Source: Saprolegnia diclina VS20 (taxonomy: Eukaryota > Oomycota > Saprolegniomycetes > Saprolegniales > Saprolegniaceae). Taken from it: a stretch of 25,596 nucleotides of DNA. Below the pieces are notes generated by a model. That model did no database searches and was not told the origin of the DNA. It worked only from the letters and a program-made list of their open reading frames with translations. How positions within the stretch are numbered: position 1 is the stretch's first letter; each line of letters begins with the position of its first letter. The stretch is taken from assembly GCF_000281045.1 (NCBI RefSeq), contig NW_008246073.1:1-25596 (forward strand), given 5' to 3'. Shown here piece by piece: positions 8,843 to 19,500 of the stretch. A program made the translations under genes and the position numbers.

Positions 8843-10477
8843 ATGAGCACCGTAGCCCCGATCGAGCCAGCTGGCGCCGAGTCTGAAGCACGGCCGACGG
8901 ACTTGGCCGCTGCGGGAACATTTCTCCCTCCGCCATCACCGTTGCCCATGGGACGCCCGAAGCTCGTGCTGCAGCTCTCTTCCGTGGACGAGCCACCGCC
9001 GGCGCCAGTCGCGGGCATGCTCGGCGCACTCAAGACGCACCACAAGGAGCAAATCAGCCCCGAAGAGAGCTTAAAAGAGGTCCAGGGCGATGGGCCCGCC
9101 GATCTAGCGACCGATACGTGTCGCTTCAAGCGCTTGGGCAAAGGGGCGGGCGGTGCCGTGTACCTCGCTTGCTACCTTCCGTCGTTGCAGCTGATTGCGA
9201 TCAAAGAGGTCGTTATGCACCACGTCGAGGACCAACACATGGTAGCCCACGAGCTCCATGCGCTCCACGACAACCTCGTGCCGCTCGTGCAAGCGGCGAC
9301 GCACAAGTCCATCAAGTTTCTCGGGAAGCTCTCGCATCGGAAGCTTCACATTGGGATTGCTCACCCGTGCCCGCAGATCGTGTCGTTCTACGGCGCGTTC
9401 GCAACGCCCAACAAGACGAGTGTCTCGATCGCCATGGAATACATGGACTGCGGCACGCTGCAGGTATAAGACGAACCGTCACGCGGCGGAGGCTCATGAT
9501 GCCGTAGACGTTCATTGACAAGAAGATTGTGCTGCCAGAATCCATTCTCCGCCACATCTCTTACTGCACGGCGCAGGCGCTGGCCCACATGCACCGTTAC
9601 CGGTCTGTGTTTTGAGGTCTCTCGAAAAACATATTCTCACTTGTCCGCGGTGTTGCAATAGGATGCTGCACCGAGATATTAAGCCGGCCAACATTCTCGT
9701 TGACCACAACGGCGAGTTCAAGGTATCTCATCACGCGGCTTGGTGGCTCGGTTACGCATACGTTTTTAGATCGCCGACTTTGGTCTTGCGTCGACATTGT
9801 CCAAGAGTGCTTCGTATTCGTCCGATTTTCAGGGCACCATGATGTACATGTCGCCCGAGCGGATCCAAGGCAACGAGTACTCCTACCCGAGCGATATCTG
9901 GTCGATTGGCGTCACCCTTCTCACGCTCTCCCTCGGCAAATACCCTTTTGATAACCAAGAGGGGTTCTTTGGCCTTGAGGACGCAATCGTGAACGAGCCG
10001 ATCCCAGGCCCACCAGCAACGTTCTCGGCGGCTTGTCAAGCCTTTATTGCCGCGCTCTTGGTGAAGGATCCCTCGGCGCGACTCACGGCCGAGGAGGCGC
10101 TTGCCCACGATTTTCTCAAGGACTACAGCCGGACACCGGCGTACGAGGCAGTATGGGCAACCATGAATCCGCAGACACCCATGCGACCCGAAGACGTTCG
10201 TGCGCTCGTACATGCCATTCGGTGCCACGAAGCATCTGGGACCAAAACACGCGACGACGCATTCGACTTTCAGTCGCACCACCTCGAGAGCCTCAGCGCA
10301 GCGCACGCCTCGTGGAGCCAGAAGTGCGCCTTGGATGGTATGCTGTTCGTATTTCTGATGTAAGTATCGTGTAGACACGTTGCCAACCTGGCAGCGACGT
10401 GCGCAACCTCTGTCGAGACGCTCCTTGCGTTCTTTCAAGAACCGCTGCCGGACGAAGCCATTCCCGTCGATAACTGA
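8843..10477 (+). CDS. MAPKK-like protein kinase (STE7 group)
   Basis: Predicted 475-residue dual-specificity kinase that should phosphorylate a MAP kinase. After a Pro-rich leader of about 90 residues, the kinase domain shows the glycine loop GKGAGGAV (99-106), the lysine of IAIK (K121), HRDIKPANIL (HRD 243-245), DFG (262-264), and GTMMYMSPERI with SPE at 287-289. The activation segment contains several Ser (TLSKSASYSSDFQGT), as expected in MAPKKs. Between helix C and strand 4 there is an insertion of about 30 residues that might hide another in-frame intron. A helical C-terminal extension of about 100 residues ends SVETLLAFFQ, resembling the end of the kinase encoded opposite. Predicted introns are 9464-9507, 9603-9661, 9723-9769 and 10338-10394. 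For the last, acceptor 10394 rather than 10374 keeps the frame. A CCATTATTGC element lies at 8817. Confidence 0.85.
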
Positions 10478-10531
10478 TCATGAGATCGCATGGCAAGATC
10501 AACGGCGGGTATCCTGCTTAGCTGGGACGCA
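10478..10531. other. 54-bp tail-to-tail intergenic gap
   Basis: The two MAPKK-like genes converge here with only 54 bp between stop codons, so their 3' untranslated regions must overlap or be extremely short. Confidence 0.7.
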
Positions 10532-13252
10532 TTAAAAAAACGAAAACAAAGACTCGACTGCGTGGTAGTCGACTTGGAGTTGCTTGGCGAGACCATGGAG
10601 CGCCTTCATGCTACGGAAAAGAAAATGTCGTGAGGCAAACCTATATTAACATGGTACCGTTGCGCTGGGTCGTCCATGAGCGATGCGAGGCGACTGCGGT
10701 CGTGTGTGGCCATCCAGCCTTGGACCGCGGTCGCAATCTTCTGCAGTTCGGCAGCGTTCGCAGCCGTCGTCGTCATCGGCGCCTACGATGCAAGAGGCAT
10801 CTTTAGAAATATGCAATCGCGAAATGACGCACAATGACAGCGCTCGCGGGGGCAGCGGCGTGGCGCTTCAAAAACGGATGCGCCAAAAGCACTTGCGCTG
10901 GCGGTCGGTGCATTGGGTCCTTCTTCAAGCACTAGACCTCACATAGCGTGAACGCCAAGAATATTGAAGATAGTACGTACGAGATCGAGAAAGTCGCAGA
11001 GGTCGGGTGAAAAGTGATCGCCAAAATCGCGCAGCCGCGGTGATGGCTGCTCTTGGACAGCATGGACAACACCCCAGTAGCCGTCTTCAGTGGGTACAGG
11101 CAGCCGTCCGATGGCACACGCCATCAATGCCAAGCCGAACGACCTACATTCGATTAAAACACAAGCTGTTGGACATTTTCTGTACCAGACGTCCGACGGA
11201 TACGAGTACGTGCCGCCGCTAATGCGCTCTGGCGCCATGTACCTAGGCTCATGATTCCATGTTTCGAGGTAAAAGTAGTCATTGGCGTACAAGAGCGTGC
11301 CCGTAAACGTCGTAGCTTTGGCCAGTGTGTTTTCGAGCTCGGTCGAGATGCCAAAGTCCGAGATCTTGACTGCACCTTGCTGGCTTACGAGGATGTTGCT
11401 GAGTTTGATGTCGCGGTGGAGCTGGTGGTGTTCGTGCAGGAAAGCAAGTCCACTGAGCACGCTTGTACCGATTTTGGCCAGCATTGACTCGGAGCACGGC
11501 CGGCCTGACTTCATCACGTCCTATACGCTTCCCCTATCAAGCACAAGGCATCCCGAGACGCATACGAACCTCGAGGGATCCGCCATCCATGTACTCGAGC
11601 ACGATCGATACGCTGCCAATCTCCGGGTTGGTATACGCGTCGTAAAACATGACGAGCTCGTCGCAGGCCGCCGTGACGCGCGTCTCGTGGAGCGACACAA
11701 AGTTGGCGTAGAGCGACTTGAGCTCGCGCAGCATTTGATGGCGCTTCTTTTGGTCGTAGACTCGAATGACCTTGAAAATGCTTGAGACCATATTAGCAGA
11801 CATTCGATGACATCACCTTGACGGCCACGAGCTTGAACGTGGGCAAGTACAGAGCCTTGTAGACCTTGCCGCTGGCGCCATGCCCGAGCTCATGCAAGAG
11901 CACGAGCGAATCCTTCGTGCCGAGAAGCGTTGTTGTCACGGGCTGGAACGGCGTTCGCGAAATGCCCTCCGTCTAGCACAAAATTCGAAAATTGCGTGAG
12001 AAAGTTTGCGTACGTTGATGTCAAAGCCATGGGTCTGAAGCCGCCCTTCAGCCGTAAAGTCAAAGGATGCGTTGAGGTGCTTCTCTTCGTGCGCCACTTT
12101 GACCAGATCGAGGCCCAGATCCATCGCCTATCGAATCTCTCATTTCGTGCATGCTGCCAAGAAAGCAATTAAGCCTACGGGACGTCGCTTGGCAGGTGAC
12201 GACTTGTAACGCGACGCATCTAGAGAGTGCAGGATAGAGAGCCAAGCATACCATCTCCTATCGTACCCGCTGAGAGGTCGAGCGTTGGCTTGACAAACGT
12301 CGTCGTCGCAGATGCCGACTGACGGCGGGCCACGCGCCCTTTCTCCGACTGCCCGTGGTGAACGCTATATTGGAGGTATTAAACCGTTGTCGACTGCGGA
12401 GGAAGCATACCGTGCGCGCAAGGCGGCAACAGGCGACGTCACGTCACTTGACCGTCGCTCGAGGGTCTCATGGCTTGGGATTCGGATTGGCGCCGGCGCA
12501 GACGGCTGGAGCTTCTGGATCTCGCGCCATAGCTTCTTTTTGTGGGCCCGTGACGCCTGGCTCGATGCGTCCCAGCCATCGACATCGTCTTGCGTCGCCC
12601 GAACGAGTCTCGGACCGTTCACACCCAGCGCCTCGAACGTGGACGCATAGATTGTCAAATCGACCTTCTCGAGCCACTCGAGCACATGAGCGACCGCCCA
12701 GTCGCTCACGGTAACGGGGCGCGGCGTTTCTTTTGGCGGCGATGGGGCCGCAAGTGGCGTGCGCTCATGCAGCACGAGCTTTCCCTTGCGATGGCGCGCA
12801 TCGTTGCAGGACGCGCAATAGACGAGATCGCAGTCTTGGCAATAGACATCCCCATACGAGCCTTCGCACTCGTCGCACATGGGCGGCATCGGCTTGTGGC
12901 GAGGCGTCGACATGGAAGGCGGCGAATTGGGCGTCGTAGAGGCGGTCGTCGACGCCGACTCGGACCGGCTTTGGCGCCGCTGCCGTAGCTTGTCGCGTGG
13001 AGTCGGTGCTCCTGTCGAGGTCGATGCGGAGAGCGACGACGACGAGTTCAGCGTCCATGCCACGGGCGAGAGGTTGGACGGGTACGAGAGGTACTCTCCG
13101 CCATCGTCGTCGGAGTCGTCGAGGAGCTCCATGACGGGCTCGCGCTTCCGAGGAACCACATCCTTGAGCCCAACGACGGACCCATAGAGACACGTGTCAT
13201 GCGTCGCTTCGCGGAAATGCATGGCCGTCTCCGCCGGCCGGTGGTCGTTCAT
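10532..13252 (-). CDS. B-box/SAM/MAPKK-like fusion kinase
   Basis: Predicted 734-residue protein from 12 exons. A B-box zinc finger lies at residues 126-162 (C126, C129, C138, C141, C146, C149, H154, H162). A SAM domain spans about 183-248 (VSDWAVAHVLEWLEKVDL to LWREIQKL). The kinase domain spans about 388-655: GHGASGKV (395-402), VAVK (K417), HRDIKLSN (519-526), DFG (539-541), GTLLYMAPERI (558-568), DVWSFG. It groups with MAPKKs, and Thr554, Thr555 and Thr557 lie in the activation loop. A helical tail ends AVESLFSFF. B-box and SAM domains usually mediate oligomerisation, so the kinase may carry its own scaffold. Introns: 12365-12410, 12220-12266, 12128-12178, 11973-12013, 11771-11816, 11521-11569, 11243-11290, 11144-11185, 10932-10980, 10783-10832, 10611-10657. 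Those at 11243 and 11144 are stop-free multiples of three; their removal restores canonical kinase motifs. The frame runs upstream of 13252 without an ATG. Confidence 0.85.
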
Positions 13253-13517
13253 ACTGGATTCCTCTTCTTTGTGGTCGGTGCAGGCTTCAACTTGGTCGGA
13301 TTCGATTTGGGCCAATCGGCGTCTCGTTGGATTAAAATCCTCGGGTTTTTCGCCAATCGCATGGCTTTGCCTAGGATCCGAGCGGACGGTATTTCAGCCA
13401 ATCCGCGTCCCGCGCGACTGTTGATACCTCCATCGGCAACGCTCGATGGCCGAAGTCGGGATCGCTTCCTCCCCGACCTAAAGCGACCACGAAGAAGACG
13501 ATACAAGCAGTTGGAAC
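13253..13517. promoter_or_regulatory. Divergent promoter region with CCAAT repeats
   Basis: These 265 bp separate the start codons of the fusion kinase (-) and the giant coiled-coil gene (+). A 16-bp imperfect direct repeat GCCAATCsGCGTCyCG occurs at 13311-13326 and 13397-13412, and GCCAATCGC occurs again at 13352. These look like CCAAT-box sites that could drive both genes. No TATA-like site is clear. Confidence 0.4.
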
Positions 13518-16500
13518 ATGGGTGCGGAAGACCTCCTCGAGGAAGATGCACGGGCCGACTGGATCGAGCGCGGCTTCGCGCTCAAGGACTTTAGCATGAA
13601 GAAGATGACCAGTACATTGGTGGTCGATCAATGGGATCCTCATGCTGTGATCACATAGAGATATGGGACGACGAAGAGCGAGAAGAGCGAGCTCGCGAGA
13701 AGAAGAAGAAGATCATCGCGCTCAAGCACGTGCCGATCTCGGCCAACGTCCAGAAGGTCCTGAGCAAAGTCTCTGGCAGCGTCGCGCAGTCGTCATCCGC
13801 TGTCTTCGAGTCGCTCGCAAGCTACGAGCCGACGATCCTCCGCAATCGGCGTTGGCTCCGCGAGCATGTTGCGCTTATTCACCAGATGGACGAGGAGAGT
13901 ATGCGCTACAAGCGCCTCAAGCTCCAGAGCCATACGCAGTACCGCAAGGCGGCCAAGGAGATCGCCGAGAAGGAAGAAGATCGACACGCTCGCATCGAGC
14001 ACAAGGCGCCGCTGCTTCGACGGCTCCGTAAGATGAAGACCGCTGCCGACACGAAGGATCGAGCCTACGAGAACGAGCAGCTCGAGGTACGCGACCCTTC
14101 TGACGACGTGGCTTAGCGACGTACGTGTATCTGTGTAGATCAAGTGGAAGTACTGGCGAGATCTCCAAACGCAAGAGAAGGAAGCGTACGAAAGCCAAGT
14201 GGAGACGCTCAGCGCAGCGCAGGTCGCACACAAACGGTTCATGAACATGCAGTATTGGCGCGCCAAGCTGGTTCAGAGCCGGAAAAACAGTGCAAATGCT
14301 ACGGAAGCGCGGGACGCCGAGATGCGCGCCGAGGCCGAGGTAGACAACATCGACAAGTATCTACTCATGTCGTGCGCAGGCCAATGTCGACCATGTGCTC
14401 AAAGAAATTGCCTTGGCCGACGGCGAGCCCGAGCGGTGGGAGAGCCTCGACATGGAGAGGTCGATCACGATGAATGGACTTGGTGTGTTTGGCATCCCCG
14501 TGGACCCGGGTGACTTCGAGTCGCTTGAAGACGGCGGGTTCCAGCCCGAGCTCGGTGCGTTTCGATCGTTTTTGATATGTGCCTACCCTGGCATTGGTAG
14601 ACGAGCACACGATCGCGTTTCCTACTGCCGGACCATTTGACATGAGCCACGAAGAAGTCCGCGTTGCCCTCCAAGACGCCTCGTCCAATCTGCGCGCGGC
14701 CCAGGAAAAGCAGTGGGCGCTCGATCGCGACTACGACGTGACGCGCCAAGACCATGCAACCATGACCGAGAAAGAGACCGAGATCCTCAAACTTTTGTCG
14801 CAGATCAAGGCCGACCACGACGATCTGCTCGAAGTACTCGCAGGCCCGCCACGCAGGGAACCCGGCGACCTCGAGCGCAGTCAAATCCACGCATGGATGG
14901 AATTAAAGCAGTCGTTGGAATCACGCCTCGAGGATGTCCGTGCGCGCTTGCGTCTCGCTACGACACAGTTGAGCCGCCTTCGGGATCATCTGGAGGCAGT
15001 CCAGGCCGACATCCGCGAGCACGAAGCGCGGTCGGACGCTCTGCAATTGACCGTTGATGGCTTCGACGGTGCGGCCAACGACCTCCCAATGGTCATCGGT
15101 CGGTCCATTGGCCGATTGCCCGATACGGCGCCGATGCTGCCACAAGCGCTACTTACGCGCATTTCCCACCGGACGCGGTTCGAGCTCATCAAAGCCGCGG
15201 CTGAGCCGGCGTTTCAAGTCTACGAAGAAGCCCGCGCCCTTGGTCTTGAGTCGTGGAAGGTATATAATCCAACATACCGGAGAATATTTTCGCAACAGTG
15301 CGATGTGTAGATCTCCAAGCAAAAAATGCTGAATGAAGGAGAGCTTGAAGCTGCGCTCCATCGGCTCGCTACGATCAAGGACAAGCTCCTCTCGCAGCAA
15401 TCGCTCAACCAACGCGCGGATGTTGTGAATGCGGTCGAGAAGTTCCACGCCAAGCACCATTCGCTGTATTCCGTGCAAAAAATTTCTACGGGAGATCTCG
15501 AGTGGTGGAAGCAGCGCGACGAAGACAACTCGTTGGGCGTCTCGCTTTCGCCGCTCGGCGACACCATTCTCCTGGACGCGCCGTTGCGGCGAGGAGTTTT
15601 GCGCGGTGCCTGCCTCTTGCCGAGTCACAGCCTTTGGCAGCTACACTTTTCGGTTTGCGTTCGGCATAGCCCCATACGTACACTAAAAAATGTGCTTAGA
15701 TCCGAATCCTGTCGACAGCAAGTCCCGCCTCCTTTACTCACGAAGACAAGGTCAAGGTGAGCTTCGGTACGACAGCGGCCGAGCAAACGCAAGCCGGCGT
15801 CTACAGTGTCATCAACGACCACGGCGAGGTAGGCACAGAGCCCAATGCGTGTCATCATGCTGCGGATATAGCTGCACGATCGCCACGACTTGGTGATTGC
15901 GTTTGTGGGCACGCGGCTTTGCTACAGCATCGAGTATTGGAAGGGCCCATTGTCGCCGGCGCATGTCCTCGGCCTTGAGGCGGTCGGGCGGTTCACCGAA
16001 GACGTAACAGCTCAAGTCGATTTGTACTCAACCAAACACGTGCTCTCCGAGTACGTCAAGATGCTGCGGATCCAGAGCCACCAAGGCAACCACCGGATAG
16101 CTGCGCTTCTCGAGGAGCTCATTGCAGTCGACGCGAGCAGCGAAGAGCTTTGGGACTCCAAGGTGCTTCACGGCCACAATCAGCGCTTTCTTCGCACACA
16201 CTACGCAGCGCAGTTGCGTGCTAGCATCCAAGCTGAGGTGCGCCCCAGCGCTTTGTCACGTCGCTCAAGACGCTGATTTTAGGTTTCCAAATCGATGGAC
16301 AAGGACATTCGCAAGCGACGAGAGGCCTACGAGCAAGCCGTGCAGTCCCGAGCCTTGCACAACCGGCGAGAGAGTCAAGCAATCGCATCGCCACAAGAAA
16401 TCCGTCTAGAAGCCTCCATGTAAAATGCCACTGCTCGTATACTAGTACAACATTCGCCCTCTGTAGGCTCGAGTACCGGCACAGAAAGAGCGAGTATATT

Positions 16501-19500
16501 GAGGCAGCGACCACAGCAGCACGCAAGCTACTTGGTTCACCGCTTGAGATTGTGTTGGATGAATCCTGGTGCCGGGGTATTATCATGAACATGCGCATCG
16601 AATGGCGCGAAGGCGGTACAAAACTGTCGTTTTTACATCAAGTACGCAGTCTATCCACGATTTGGCTTTCGAATGCGGTGGCGTAGGTGCTTTTGGCGTC
16701 GGCTACGTCCGTGTGGCTTGACCTCTCGACGGTACCTGTCTTGTGAAAAGACAATGCACGGCAATACCTCCATAGGTCAAATATGTTCTCGTTGTAAATG
16801 AGATGGACGTTGTCGTCGCACAGTCACGAGCACACGAGATCGAGGAAGAAGTGCATTTGGCTCAACAGCGCCACGTCGCACTTCAAATGGAGACGACCAA
16901 GTCGCTCTTGGAACTCGAGCGAGAGTATTTGGTCATTATGAACCAAGAGGACGCGGCGTTTGAAGACGCAAAAGGCCGCGACCTCCTTCGGCGCGAGAAG
17001 GCACTACAACAAGAGGCGACGCGCGTGTGCCACTACGACCCGCAAGTCGTGTCTCTGCTCGAGCTTGAGGCGCACCGTCTTTGTCGGCGCGTCGATGTGC
17101 ACGAGTCGTTTGACGCGACTCTGCGTCTCCTCCAGCTCAACTACGTTAAAGAGACGGTGCAGTCCCGCATGCAATTCATCCACAAAACGTGGGTCCGAAA
17201 AAACACGCGGCGACTCGAGAAACGTAAGCTCGAGCGACGCGCGCGCAAGATCAAGTACGACCAGTCCATTGCGGCCAAGCGCGAGATCGTCGCCAACGAA
17301 GAACCCGAGGTCGTATCGAAAGTGATCGACCCGCGGACCGACAACAATGGCCATCACCGCATCGTTCTGCGCATTCCCAACTTTGAGAAAGCCGTTGCGC
17401 CCGGCCCGGCCTGTACCCACGCGTAACAGTCTCGTTCTGCATGCCGTAGCTCAACGTTTTTCGTCTATAGGCACGTGAAATCGTGGGGTAGTCTCTATGG
17501 TCAAGGACTACGCTGCAAAGACTGTGGCCGAGAAGTTGCGCACCTAGAAAACGAAGGCAGCGAGGGTGCCCGTGGACCCGACCCAGCGCTGGACCGAGAT
17601 GTCGAGCGGCATCGTGAAAATGAAGCGAGCTTTCGGTTTACATCGGCGGCACAGCTCGCGCGCGTCGAGGCTGAGCGCTTGCGACTGGAAAAAGAGCGCC
17701 GAGAAATGGAAATTTTAGAGACGCGCGGGTACGACTCCGTGCACAGCAAAGGTAAACCTTGTCACTTGTCAATGATTTTGTATTGAATGGTTTTAGCCAT
17801 AACGGAGCTCAACTTTCGGCATGGGATTGACCGCGAAAACGCCGCACTCGTTGCAACACGCAATCGCGAGGACCGTCATGCTGCGTCGTACCGCGACGAA
17901 ATCAGCTTCTACGCCCGGATCAATCAGTTTCGATATCGTCTCGGCTTGATTTTGAAGCTTCGGAGTGACTTGTACGAAGCGCGGGTGCTCGAGGTGCGTC
18001 TCTCCGTGTCCCGGTTTCTATTATACACACCAATTGGTAGTTGGAAATGATCACATCACTCCACATGGACCGCGAAAGGACGGACGGGACAATCGCGATC
18101 GTTCAAGTTGAACAAGAAGCCGCGCGGGAGCTCTTACGTCGGCGACGAGAAGCCATAGCGCAGTACGCCGCGTCGGCTGAAAACCTCAAGGCGTGTTTGA
18201 TCGAAAAGCAGGTACCCGCCAGTATTGATATCTTACACAATTGATAACGCTATGCCGTAGCTCGCCATCCAAGCACGACAAGGCGTCGAAGAGGACGCCA
18301 AGTTTGCTATGCTGCACGCCCTTGCCCTCGACCACACCAGCGCGACGATGCGACGACTTTTTCTTCAGGCCCAGGACGAGCGTGGTCGTGTACGTGATGC
18401 GGTTCGCGATGCCAAAGAAGCGCGCGAAGCTGCCGTTGCCTTTCGACGAACCCTCGCCGACAGTCTTTTAGCCCTCTTTTATCGCCAAAAAGGCACCAAG
18501 GTACTTGCATTCTGCCTCAAACGCGATGCATCATTTCTTTAGGTGCACACGATCTATGGGGCCGGCCACGTGCTGTACTACCGCGAGGTGGACGCCGTTG
18601 TGGCCGTCAAGCTCGAGGCGTGGAAAGCCACTGTTTTCCAGCCCCTTGCACTTTTCGTACATGCCGACAAGGCCAAGCAACAGGCCGAAGCACTTCACAT
18701 GACGACAGCTGAGGCCGAGATGCGCGCCTTTGTAGTCGGCGAGCGGGCGCGGAACGCGATGGAGCTGGCCCTCATGCGCGAGGAAGAAGCGCAGTGCCAA
18801 ACGATCGTGGCGTGGGCGGTGCTCAGCGCCGCACAGAACGCCCGCATGGACGAAACGCTGACGCAGTGCGAGCTTCGTATACAATTCCAACTGCAAACAA
18901 AAGCCGCCAAGGTTGAACTGGCTGCAGCCGCGTCGGCCGAGGCGACGAAAGCGCACACGAGTAAGATCAAAATCGTCAAATCCGTTTGGCAGCCGCTGCG
19001 CAAGCCACCTCGCAAGTCCATATTTGCGCGCTCCAAGCCCGCATTAGCTGGCGCAAAGCCGCTTGTTGTCGTTGCACAGCCAGACGACAAACCAACGCCG
19101 CCGCCCAAGCCGGTCAAGCAGTCCAAGGTTGACCACGTGCGCCTCGTGCGAGCATGTCATAAGCGAATGTACATGGACAAGGTCGAGCAAGAGCTTTTGC
19201 GGTCGCGTGCAGCGCTCGCGGCGCAGTTTGGGGCGGAGCGAGAACGCCACTTGCGAGCACAGGTATGTGATGGGAGCGTCGTCATTGTGCGATACGAAAA
19301 CATGCTAGGTGCAAACCGAGTACCTCTATGGGTTTCTCGCCGACTTGCTCGCAGACATCGCGGCCGAGACGATCGCCGAGGGCGAGGCGAGCACGCGCGA
19401 GCTCGAGGTCGCATCCAACGTGGTCTTTTCCATTCCGCACCCGCATCTGCAAGTGCATTTGTATCGCGCGCTCCTCCGACAAATGCAGGGACATACGCTC

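Noticed and set aside
10338-10374. 37-nt last intron for the MAPKK at 8843
   Set aside because: It shifts the frame. The next acceptor at 10394 keeps the frame and gives a helical tail similar to that of the opposite kinase.
9752-10438. 228-codon minus-strand frame opposite the MAPKK exons
   Set aside because: Antisense of clearly coding kinase sequence, with no motif of its own.
12365-13315. B-box/SAM protein as a gene of its own
   Set aside because: Its last 15 codons coincide with a typical 46-nt intron whose removal leads in phase into the kinase exons. The leftmost codon of the frame (13315) is TTG, so the start was moved to the ATG at 13252.
15560-15690. Alternative frame reading ..FGSYTFRFAFG.. 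suggesting a frameshift in the giant gene
   Set aside because: The original frame joins in phase through intron 15653-15699 to a sensible beta-rich sequence, so no frameshift is needed.
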